Assembly (NCBI RefSeq): GCF_949628215.1
Contig: NC_134279.1
Coordinates: forward strand, 64,153,766-64,217,765
Direction: 5' to 3'
DNA length: 64,000 nucleotides
Origin: Phalacrocorax aristotelis
Taxonomy: Eukaryota > Chordata > Aves > Suliformes > Phalacrocoracidae
How positions within the stretch are numbered: position 1 is the first letter of the stretch; each line of letters begins with the position of its first letter. The translations under genes were made by a program, and so were the position numbers. Below are positions 48,081 through 58,200 of the stretch, in pieces. The notes beneath the pieces are model-generated. The model was given only the letters and a program-made list of their open reading frames with translations, had not been told where the DNA came from and did not search any database.

Positions 48081-49172
48081 CAAACTTTACCTGAACAGCA
48101 TAAATAGCTTAGAGGTCAGGCTATGCTGGAGTACAAGTTCAGGATGGAATGCACTAAGACTTAGTACAAAGATGAAACGTGCAATGTCAAGTTGCTTGCA
48201 ATTTTAGAAGCGAGATGCTTTAAACGCTGACCGCTCAGAGGGAAAAGAACAATTCAAGAAGGATGGTGAAATAGAAAGGAATTTTATGCCTTAATTGTTG
48301 CTGTCTGAAAAGTTGAAATAAATTCTTAAAGCACGTGAAGTTTTGTGGGCCACTGATGAGCAGCCTTGACTGGCTGGAGTCTCTCAGAAGGAAAATTTGA
48401 AAGTGAAAATTTGAAAAAATAAAGCAATTTGAGAAACAAAACATTGTGGACATAGGGAACACCTTGGTTCTGATGTAGTTTCCATATTGTTGCTGGGATC
48501 CTTTCCTCTGTATTTTTACCTAGTTTAGGGCAGGACGAAAGGCTCTTTGACCTTGTGTGGAACAGAGCTGCCTGTCACAAAGGTTCCTCTGGATGATGAA
48601 TTCAAGTACTCTTGGCTAGCCTTCCTTCAGACAAAGTCAACTCACATAAAAAAGCTTAGTTTCCACTACACTCGGGTATGCTTCATGGTATTCTGTTCTT
48701 ATGCCACATTTGGAGACTGAATAAAATAAGATTTCCTCAACAAGTAGAATGGACAAAGGGTTCCATGGGTATTCCTAAATGGTGGTTTCTTCCTTAAAGT
48801 ATCAGGCGAGGGGAAGCGAGGAGTTTCAGTAGGCTTTTGATCAAGAGTTGTGGCAGAAAAGAGTTTCTAGCCTTCTCCATTGACGGCTATGGGTGGTAAT
48901 GAATGTGCTGGGTGCTGCTCTGCAAGCCACTGGCCTTCCCAGTTATAATTTGGAAGCAAAAATGTTACTTTTTAAAAAATGAAAACCATATATTCTTATA
49001 TGAAATAGAACAATTATTCTGAAAAAAACTGCCATCTAGATAATTTACTTTCCATTTGTAATTATCTGAATTTTGTGATATTGATATTAGCTGATGAGGA
49101 AAATGTTCCCCTTGTCAGATGACCGCACTTGAGGTGCTGGGTGTGCAGTCAGGATAAGCAGCACGGTCAACG

Positions 49173-49208
49173 TAATCTAATCGATTTCCGCTAATTGTTT
49201 GGCAAACA
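49173..49208. promoter_or_regulatory. Candidate enhancer cluster: homeodomain / ONECUT / forkhead palindrome
   Basis: Just upstream of the CpG island there are three motifs. AATCGATTT (49179-49187) contains the ATCGAT core bound by ONECUT-type factors. CTAATTG (49191-49197) is a homeodomain-type core. TGTTTGGCAAACA (49196-49208) is an exact inverted repeat of the forkhead half-site TGTTTG around one G. The motif matches are seen; the regulatory role is inferred. Confidence 0.35.
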
Positions 49209-49741
49209 CTTTGGTATCATTGCATTCAGTGTGACTTCACTGTGTCCGATGAACAACATGAGGACGGCTTAGGGGCCGTCAGTTTCACTTTTCCTTGCGA
49301 CCAGGCGGGCTCCCTCCTGAGTTGGGCGCCTTTGTCACCGCGGCGGCGGCGGCGGGCGACTGGATACAGCGGCGCGGCCGGGAGGGAAGCCGCGGTGCCG
49401 GCGCCGCTTCCGTGGCCGCTGACACGCTTAAGAAAAAAAAAATTAAGTTACTCCGCGTTTCTCCCGCTCTTTGAAAAGGGGGTGCTGAGGAAAATGCCCC
49501 ACCGGAAAAGGAGAGAGCGGGGGAAATTGTACCTGAGGGAGGGGGACTCGGGGACGACTCTGAGGAGAAGTTTCCCGCGGGCGGGAGGGAGGTGGCGCCC
49601 CGCCCCCTCCGGCGCCGTCGCGGGGCGGCCCGGCCCGGGCTGCGGGGCAGGGGCCGCGCCTGTCACCGCACATCCCTCGCCGGCCACGGGTCGCGTGCGG
49701 GAAAGCCAGCCCCAACTTTCTAGGCTCGGCACGGCTGGGCT

Positions 49742-49788
49742 GGGCGCGGGGCGGGGCGGGGAGGCCGGTCCGCGGGCGGGAGGGCGGG
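49742..49788 (+). promoter_or_regulatory. G-quadruplex / Sp1 cluster in the CpG island
   Basis: Two canonical four-run motifs: GGG-GGGG-GGGG-GGGG at 49742-49761 and GGGCGGGAGGGCGGG at 49774-49788, the latter with three one-base loops. They overlap several GC boxes about 500 bases before the candidate start codon. Confidence 0.7.
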
Positions 49789-49945
49789 CCCGCCCCTGGC
49801 GGCGCTGCCCCGGCGCGGCGGGGGAGGAGGCGCCTCGCCGCTTGCCCGCTCCTTCCCCGCCGCGGTGCGGCGGCGGGTCCTGCAGGCACCCCCAGCGTTT
49901 CCCTGCGCAGGCTGCGCTGCCGGGGAGGGCCGGGGGCGGGCGGGG

Positions 49946-50047
49946 ATGGAGAGGCGGCCTGGCGCTGGCGGTTCAGCGCCGGGCTCTGTAGCGCAGCCCG
50001 TCCCCGCCGGCGGCGGCGGCGGCGGCGGAGTGAGCGCGCGCACGTGA
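49946..50047 (+). CDS. Candidate upstream ORF (33 codons) in the leader
   Basis: An ATG with G at -3 and +4 opens a 33-codon frame (MERRPGAGGS and onward, with a poly-Gly stretch from the CGG run) ending at TGA 50045-50047. It matters only if transcription starts upstream of 49946, which is not known. Confidence 0.2.
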   Translation: MERRPGAGGSAPGSVAQPVPAGGGGGGGVSART

Positions 50048-50048
50048 C
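50041..50048. promoter_or_regulatory. CACGTGAC E-box / CLEAR-like element
   Basis: CACGTGAC, an E-box of the USF/MYC/TFEB type, lies about 240 bases before the candidate ATG and is followed by the CRE half-site TGACG (50045-50049). The sites are seen; their use is inferred. Confidence 0.45.
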
Positions 50049-50285
50049 GCCGGCTCCGGCCCCTCGGTGCCGCCACAAACAGCCGCGCACACACACACGC
50101 ACACGCGTCCCGCTCGCCTCCCTCCAGCCTCCCTCGCTGCGCGGCCGCTCGCTCCCTCTCGCACGCACCGCCAGGGCGAAGCCGTCGGCACGCTCCGCGG
50201 CGGCGGCACCGGCACCGATCGCGCAAGAGGCAAGAGTTTGCGAAGGCGGCCGCGTGCCTTCCCGAAGAGGCTTTGCGCCCAGAGG

Positions 50286-50372
50286 ATGGCTGGCTGCGGG
50301 CTGTCGGAAGACGCTTGCTTCTCCTCCTTCTTTTACAACTACACCTCCTCCTGGGAGACCTCCTTCAACCAG
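50286..50372 (+). CDS. Candidate first coding exon (29 codons), possibly distal PPARGC1A
   Basis: An ATG in strong Kozak context (A at -3, G at +4) opens 29 codons, MAGCGLSEDA to SWETSFNQ, and ends at CAG|GTAAGAGG, a near-perfect donor, in phase 0. The peptide is acidic and aromatic in a normal protein-like way (FSSFFYNYTSS), unlike the Arg/Pro/Gly/Ala-rich chance frames around it. It lies in the CpG island on the DHX15 strand. In mammals the next gene in this direction is PPARGC1A, whose brain isoforms start at a promoter hundreds of kb upstream of the reference start, toward DHX15; N-terminal swaps there also join exon 2 between codons, as far as I recall. I do not recognise this peptide itself, so the gene is an inference. 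A separate gene or a noncoding first exon is possible. Confidence 0.55.
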
Positions 50373-52118
50373 GTAAGAGGCGGCCGGTGCTGCGAGGCGC
50401 GCTCGCCGCCGCTGCGCTCCTCGGGGGAGGCGAAGGTGGTGCCTGTGCGTGCAGGAAGGAGCTGGAGGTGTTTCTGTTCGCCTCGCGGGGGTGGGGGGGG
50501 AAATCAGCCGAGGAAAGAAATGAGAGAAAAGAGCCTTTTCCCGCTGTGCTTTTTCAGCCCCTTTCCCTCCCCCTCCGCCCCTCTCGTGAGGAAGAGGAGC
50601 GGGAGGAGGGTCGAGGAGCGGAGGGCTGCGCGCCACCCGGGAGCAACTCGGGGCACAAGGCGGCAAGTCGAGCGGAGCCCCCCGCCGAGGGGGCAGCCGC
50701 AGCCCCCGCCGAGGGCAGCCAGGCCGGTTTGCCGGGCGGGTTGGGGGGTGCAGGCGTGCGAGTGGCAGGCTGGCTGCCAGAGGACCCCGCACACCCCTTT
50801 CCCTGTCCTCAGAAATGGCTGCGTGTGCTTCGTAATTTCGGATCCTGCCTAGGTGGAAACAGTTCGGCTCAGATCCCCCCGTCCCCCCCACACCGTCCCC
50901 TTTGCACGTACTTAACTTTGATGACTGTGCAATGCGGAGCGGGCAGCCGGATAACGCCGGCTCCTCCGGCCGGCTCGGTCTCTCCCACCCGCGCCCGTGG
51001 GTCGGGCCGCGGAGGGTGGCCGGCGGCGGCGAGCGGGGAGAAACCAGAAATCGCGCCTCAGAGGTGGAGAGCTATTCTGGGAGCCTCCAAAACGTCTTTA
51101 ATTAAATAACTGTTGTAGTCTGCTGCCCCCGCTGCTTGTTTGGTGAAAGTCTACAGGCAACTGTCATTTATAAACTACATCGGGGTGTGTGCGAGTGCGT
51201 GCGTGCGTGCGGACGGCGGTTTCTCGTGCTGGCGTGACAGGAAAAGTTGGGCAGCGGGTGGGAGCGGGCGGGCGAGGGGCAGCCCCGAGCCGCGGCGGCG
51301 GGGGGCAGCGGGGGGGCGCGGGGGTCCCCCCTCCTTCCCTCCCCGCCCGCGGGGGGCAGAACCCGCTGAGCTCATGGAAAAACGCGCAGCCCCGGTTTCC
51401 AGGAAACTGAAATCCCCACAAACTGGCAGTTGCCGGTTTAAGGTTACACCTCGCAGCCGAGGGATCGAGAAACTGGGCGCTCCCCGCTGCCTCCGGGGGT
51501 TGATGACACCGAGCGGCGGGGAGCGGGGCCCCCCCGCCTCCGGCAGCAGCCGGCCGGCGACGGGGTTCGGGGGCCGGGCCGTCCCTTGCGGCAGCCGAAT
51601 AAATACTGATCTGCGGTGCCCCGGCGGGCCCGCCTCGGGGAGGGGTGGGCAGTGAAGCTGCCGGCCCGGCGGGGAGCCAGTCGGCCTGCCCCGAGGGGAG
51701 GGGGGGTGTTGGCGGGGGAGCGGGCGCACGGAGGCGCGCCCCAAGCCCGGAGCCGCCGCCGAACTGCCGCCTCCGGGAGCGCCGGAGCCGCCGCCGGCTC
51801 CGCGAAGCCGTCAGGTGTCGCCGCCCGAGAGCCGCCGCTCGGGGCCGGGGTGCGGGGGGGTGCCCCCGAATTCGGGGTGCCGGCCCTCGGCAGCACGGCG
51901 TCCCCGCCGGCCCCGCGGCGGGAGTTTGCTCCGCGCTTAGGGCGGGCGGCGGCTGGGGGCGGCCGGTGCGGCTCAGCCCCGGCCGGCCTGTGTTTCCCCG
52001 CACGTCCGAGCGCACGCACGGGTGCCGGTGTGGCTATACGCGCAGAGAACGTACGTTATTATCCTGCTAAACAGGAGCCCACGCAAGTAACTGAGGTTTA
52101 AGAAGGGCTTGTGCCTGG

Positions 52119-52127
52119 TATAAAAGG
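52119..52127 (+). promoter_or_regulatory. TATA box at the 3' edge of the CpG island
   Basis: TATAAAAGG is a full TATA consensus with GC-rich flanks (ctgg before, caggcag after). It predicts a start near 52148-52152. It could be a second promoter used separately from the island. Confidence 0.4.
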
Positions 52128-52168
52128 CAGGCAGTCGTACGAAGACTCCTTTGAAACCATCGGAGAAA

Positions 52169-52240
52169 ATGGTTAGGAACGCAGGCAATAAAATCAGGTT
52201 TAAACCAGTTCCTCTGTCTAAAGTTAGTTTCATTCCGTAG
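52169..52240 (+). CDS. Small ORF (23 codons) after the TATA box
   Basis: ATG with A at -3 and G at +4, about 20 bases after the predicted TATA start. It reads MVRNAGNKIR to SFIP and stops at TAG 52238-52240. It is short and basic, with no family recognised. It may be a short leader ORF or chance. Confidence 0.2.
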   Translation: MVRNAGNKIRFKPVPLSKVSFIP

Positions 52241-55200
52241 CGAAACAGTTCCGTGGAAGGATGGCATCGTGGAACGATAGGCTCCCTTACATTTCTTTTC
52301 GGGAGGGCCAGCCCGTATCGCGATGTAAGCAGGATGAATTGCCTACAAATCCAGAGTTGATCTAAATACCGATGTTGAACTGCATCTAAGGGAAAGCAAG
52401 GGACATAATTCAGGATGCAGAAGCTCTATTTTTAGAAGGGCTATATAAACTGTAGGATATATGCACAAAGTTGAATTAAATATGCATGATTAGGAAAGGA
52501 GTTTAGAAGGAGAAAGCGTAATCATTATATAGCATTACAACGGGAACAGATGAGCTTGCAAGACCTTCCAGGGTGAAGATGGGAAGAATTTTTGAGATAC
52601 GTATGCTTTCTGATGCTCAAGGCTCCGTTCTATTTCCATCTTTTGCGTATTACGTTAGCATTTACATCAGTCAAATTCACCATCTGAGGATTAGCACTAG
52701 ATGTTAGTCTGAATATGAAATCAAAATGAATACGGGATTTTGCTGCAAATAGATTTTTCTTACAAGTTTTAACACTTAAAAAGGGAAAGTTGGCTTAAAT
52801 TTGACAGTCAGCCATATTCATGTTTGTTTTTACCTGAATTGCATCCAAAGGAGCAAAAAAAAAGCTTGCAAACCATTTCTTCTTGCTAAATATAGCAACG
52901 TAGCTGAAATAGAATTTGTTCTGTATACTCTGTTTAAAACAGAACAGCAAACAGAAAAACTTTAAAGTGCTGAGATGAGAAGATGGGTTGACTACTGGAA
53001 GAATAGGTTTTTATTCCTAGATCAATATGATGCACTCTTAACATCTAGTACAAGGTAAAAGGATCCCTTGTATAATATCAATAGTGGTTCAGCCATAGCT
53101 TACTGAAAGAATCTTTTCCTGGCATCTCAATACTTTAATGAGAGTATAAGTAATCAAAATAAGACTCAATAATGGAACCAGTCAGGTTAAAGAGAACAGT
53201 GACTTCTTCTAGAAGCGTGATATCCTATCTGACAGTTTTGAAAGCAGAGATGGGACATTTGCTTTATAATTCATGAGGGTTGAGAGATGCGTTTCAACTT
53301 TTAGATTTTTGAGGCATTATTGCAGTTCATTTTTAAACACAAGACTATGTGCGTGATTTGTTGGTAATATTCTTGGAAGGAACTTTTCCATTGCATATTA
53401 AATTCCAAAGTGCATCACAGAAAAGCTTGTATCAGAAAAATTATATATAGAAACCTTATGAAGTCTGTTTTGAATCCATTTCTGAGACAGTCTTCCAGAA
53501 AATAAAACACTGTAATAGTTATAGCTAAGACTTTGCATTACTAAGGAGAACTCCAAAAAGGTTGACTATTTTCCTGAAGTTTGATATAATTTTTTTTGTT
53601 TCTCTCCCCCCCGTTATTTTAGTACAGGACTTAGCCATTATGCTAAATTCTAGATGAGGAAAAACTTGCAGACTTAAATCCTGAGAACTATGAACTGTGG
53701 TTGGGTAAACTTACCTGTGTTGTCTTGCCAATGCGTTTAAACCTGAGGTGAAGGAATATCCAGGAGATTTCCTGTTGATTCATTTTGTGAAATGCATTTT
53801 ATGACCCTCGACAAACATCCTACTTTTAGTTCTTTATTTTGTGAATATGTGTTAGCTGGAAAATTCTTGAGCGTACCTTCTGACTTACTGAAATTCTCTT
53901 TACATCTATTTCTTAATTAGTAGTCATGAGGGAAGAACAGCTATTTCTGAGTACTGCAAAGGGGGTATTCAGCCTTGCAAGAGCAGTAATATTCTTGGGC
54001 ATAACCTGTCCATGCTGAACTGGCAGCATTATTTGTATTAATTATTTTTCACTCTCCAGTCCAGAACCGGATACGTTGTTGTGTTACTAATCTATATGGT
54101 TGGGAAGTGCTTGAAAATAATTTGAAATGTAGTTCATGAATGAAATCCTATGACTAAGGCATAAATCTGTGTGCTTATTTTAATTCAACCTCAAGAAAAT
54201 CCCTGCAGTTTAGAAGTTAACATGAGAGTATGCTGCCTGATTATTGTCATTATTGCAGATATTTTTCCCTGCAACGCGCAGCTGAGGGCTTGTTACCTGG
54301 CACCATCTCTCTGTCCTGTGTTTTCAAATGTGGCAGTACTTTATGCAGCGCGCTTCCACAGGATGCATTCAGTGGATATAAGTCAGTCAGTGAAGGATTA
54401 AACTAAGAGCCGGCTTTGTGGCTTGGCTCTTCTCTTCGTATGCAGGGAGAAAAGTACCCCAATGCAGTCAGAGCTTTTTGCCAGTATTTTTGGGGTGCTG
54501 GACTGAATGAATGTAGTATATTGCTTTTATGTGTTTTCTTCTTTTAACTAGAGTAGGTCCAACGGCCATTTCTATTTTGGTCCATAGCCAGTGAGACTTT
54601 GACTTATTTTTGTTTCCATGGTTTTTGGATTTTTTTTTTTTAATAGTAGAACTCAGAGTCTATGCAGCTTTGGAAATAAGTTAGATGAGTTTGTGTTAAT
54701 GCACTGCACATGTATAGAATATACTAAGTATGTATGTGTATGAGGATGTTGAATGAGAGATACCATATCAATCTCTGCACAAGATTGGGCCATGCACTTT
54801 ATGATTTTGTAGACCTTTTTCTTTAATGGAAAAAGACTCAATCGATAGTTGTACGTTATTTGGCTGTGAAAACCAATGGAATAAAAGCACCATTCAACTT
54901 CAGTTATATTTTAGCAAAGCCTGTAACATCTCTGCAAATTGAAAGGACACTCAAAAGTTAAGAAAAAGCAGCAATCCTGGTTTAGTATTAACAGAAAAGA
55001 CTTGGTAATTAAAAAAGAAAAAAGTTAATCCTGGATTTGAGATTTTCTTGACTTTTCTATATCCAAGGGGTGTTTTATGCTGGTGCACAAAGCCAGGAAA
55101 ATTAAACACTGCAAGAATGAAAGCGAAACTGAAGAGACCTCTTGGCATCCCAGCAAAAGATAAACGAAAGGGTAATGAGGAAGAGATAGTTTAATAAAAC

Positions 55201-58200
55201 AGGTAATAGACTTCTAAAGCCATGTTCTTTCAGAGGTGAATGTCTTAATTGGTCATTCAACACAGTAACTTTGAAAAGTTGCAGTGACCAGTAGTGAATG
55301 CTACCATTTGTTTTCATGGGTGTCAGTGCCATTACACAGCATCTAGAGAGTAGGTTTCAAAACATACTTTCTGTCCACTTCCTGTGCTGTTATTCTGGTT
55401 GTTGTTTAATAAATCTGTCCACTGACTGGATGAAAAAACAGCGTATCCTGATGGCAGTGCATGTCTGGCACATACCCCGCCACCCTCCCCCTGTTTAAAC
55501 TCGGTACAAACTGTTTCCTCCTGCCCCAGAGCAAAACAGCTAAATAGTGATACATTAGAGCACAATAATGTGAGTTTAAGGCACATGCAGAATATGGGCA
55601 AGATGCTATTTTGTATCTTAGTTTAGAAGAAAAGCTTACGTGCAAATTGTAAGTTGCAGTTATGGCCATGATGAACTAATGCATTTTAGTGCTTTATACA
55701 AAAGATGGGATTCTCAAAGATACAGTTGTGTTCAGGAGAAAACGTCAGTAGTTCTAGCAATGTGTTCTGTAGGAAGAGGGCAGGGAGTTCTTAGCTGGTC
55801 AAATGTTCGTGTGGTCTAAGCAGAAATGTAAAAGTGCAGGGTTTGCATTGGAATGAGAATGGGGTCATCCACCCTTTGTACTCATCATCAGGGAAGCAGA
55901 ACCTTCTTCCAGAGAGACCATAGGAAATCAATGAGTACACTTTGCTAGTGTAGAGATAAATGTGTACTGCAGAAGGGTATTAAATATAAAAGGGCAGCAG
56001 CAAAATGATTTACTATGTGAAGCAGTGGAACTTTCTTTTGGTCACCTAAAAGGCAATTTCCAATTTTTGATAACATAATTGTATTTCTTTAATACTAATA
56101 ACTGAAAAAAAGCTGGCAAATAAACTCTTGAAGGGACTTGAGGTATATAAGGTAAGCTAGGAGAGGGTTGTTTACAAACGGCAGCTTATTTAGAAATATA
56201 CACGTTTTTGAACGTATTATCTGGCATTTATCATTTAGATTATAATCATCTGATCTGACTTAGCAAAAGTTAATGGGTTTTTTAATGTTTTTTCCTGAGG
56301 CAGTGTGGATGCTTGCGATCCAGTTTGTCTCGCCATGACCAGAAGGTATCACTGAGGGATACCAGCACAACGGATGCACATAGGAGAGAACCTGATGTAC
56401 TTTTAGGTGTAGAGGCTTAATGAAATGTGGAAGAGCAGGTGCACAGTCCTAATGTGTTGGTGGTTTTTTATTTCCTCTGATGTGTCTGTTTGCTGTGTAA
56501 ACAAATCTCCTTGTATGTTTAAACCCTATAGGACTGTAAAATTGCTAAAAAGGATGGAGAACCAATACTTCCACAACATTTTTGTCTTAGGCTCCATGTT
56601 CTGTACAAGTGGCAATTGAGATTTCCGTTCTGCTAAGTAGCTCTGTGTTATTGTCTCTACTCTAAAGGTAAAATCAAGGTGAAGAGAGATTAATAGCAGA
56701 GTGACCCTTGATGTGGATGTGGCGCTTTGACACTGTGGTCCTAATTTTGGAAGGAGAAATTAGGCACTCTTGGTTCCATATGAACTCACTGGGGCCTGAA
56801 ATGACAAGAGCTGTGTCTACACTAGCACTTCTCTTGGGAGCAGGGGTGTGCTGCATTCATTCGGCCTCTGCTGTGCTTTGTGTAATGTTGTAGATTGGTC
56901 TTGTTGCAAACGAACAGCATTCCTTTAGTATAGAACTGAACTGGGAGGTGTGTTCCCTCGTGCATTTGAGCTCCAAACTGACATTAAACTGATGAAATGA
57001 GCCCAGATCTAGGATGAAGTTAAATAATCAAACCAACCACACCCTGAAGTACATGGTGCAAAATATATAGCGTAGATGTCAGGCCCTCAGCACCAGCTGT
57101 CTGGCTCTCCCAGTCTTACAGTTCTGTATTACTTGCTTGTGTTAGACAGCCTCTGCGCATAGTTCAGTTTACCGAGCAGGGAGCGCTTGAAAGCCTGTAT
57201 TCGGGAAGCTGGTTGGAGGCTCGTGGGTACAACAGTCACCTGACATGCATCCTTATGTTGCAATCATAAGACCATTATTCTTTCCCTCAAAAAGGGGTAG
57301 TTTGTGTTGGGCATGAAGAGGAAAGGTTCGTTTGCTCACTTGTAATATAACACGTGAGCGAGTAAGAGGCACGGGTACTTCGGCTCACAAAAGCCCTCCA
57401 CGTTTTTAACCCATTTTATTATTTGCAAGAGCAATTTAGTTCCTAATGTTAACAATGAGTGATTATGATTCTGTACTTCCGTTTACAGCATAAATTAGCA
57501 TTTTGTTTCCATTACAGCTTTTGAATGAGGAATTATAATGTATAATTTGCTGCAAATAGATGTTATCATCTCTTTGGATGTGAACAACCACATAAACTTG
57601 AGCAAATGATAAAAATGGAATCAATTACTTCTCAAATGGAAGTAGTTTACAAACCTTCACATACAAAATGGCAATAGTAGCTGGTTATTATAACAAATAA
57701 TTAGGTTTTTTTAAAACAACATTTATTGAATTCCATTGACAATTAATTGTTTATAGAATATTTCACCATCCCTCTCACAAAATACATGCCACATAATATA
57801 TGCATTTTTTTTAAACTGCAGATTGCTTTTCTAGTCCTTGTGTGAAGCTTTACTCATGTATATTCACCTGCACCAATATGCCAGAAGGGGAACACTGAGC
57901 CAGAAATCACACTGATGATGATGACGATTAGAGCTTCACAGTATTCTGGAATTAGTAGATCGGGATTGAAATTGTAGAGGAGAGAAGAATGAAGAGTATG
58001 TTCTGTAGGCTGTATCCAAAGCCTGCTGAAAGTGATGTGATTTTTTCTGCCACTTTTGAACTTATGATCTAGGTTCTGGTTATTAGAAGGATAAAGAAGA
58101 GGAAGAGGTGTTACTGTACTTGCTTGAATGAGTGAAGGTTATAAGTCTCTCCTGGAGGGGAAGGTAATATCTTTTACTTTAATGAGTTTACTAGTTTGAA

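Larger units (their letters stand above)
36241..49250. other. Intergenic region downstream of DHX15
   Basis: About 13 kb between the DHX15 poly(A) signal and the next CpG island. It contains a CR1 tail (36753-37181), a 13-bp-arm hairpin (38387-38462), an unrecognised minus-strand ORF (43386-43757), a decayed LINE fragment (about 44324-44530) and a degenerate tandem repeat with an adjoining polypurine tract (47954-48080). Bases 37600-39750 are moderately GC-rich. I see no conserved protein-coding exon elsewhere in it. Confidence 0.7.
49250..52045. promoter_or_regulatory. Large CpG island, probable promoter
   Basis: About 2.8 kb of strongly GC- and CpG-rich DNA in otherwise AT-rich surroundings. 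It has GC boxes (GGGCGG), (CGG)n runs at about 49339-49355 and 50008-50028, and short (CA)n and (GTGC)n stretches near 50087-50106 and 51196-51210. No TATA box precedes the candidate exon at 50286, as usual for island promoters. The island marks a gene start. The many long open frames here on both strands are what GC-rich DNA gives by chance. Confidence 0.9.

Noticed and set aside
50067-50285. In-frame upstream extension of the candidate exon at 50286
   Set aside because: It has no ATG (it would need a GTG start) and encodes low-complexity HTHTRP-type sequence from the CA repeat. The ATG at 50286 has a strong Kozak context.
49443-50891. 482-codon open frame on the minus strand in the CpG island
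   Set aside because: The composition is Arg/Pro/Ala/Gly throughout with no domain or conserved block, as expected when GC-rich DNA lacks stop codons.
51164-52101. Several 140-280-codon frames on both strands after the candidate exon
   Set aside because: These are chance frames in the CpG island. They overlap each other on all frames and show no protein-like composition.
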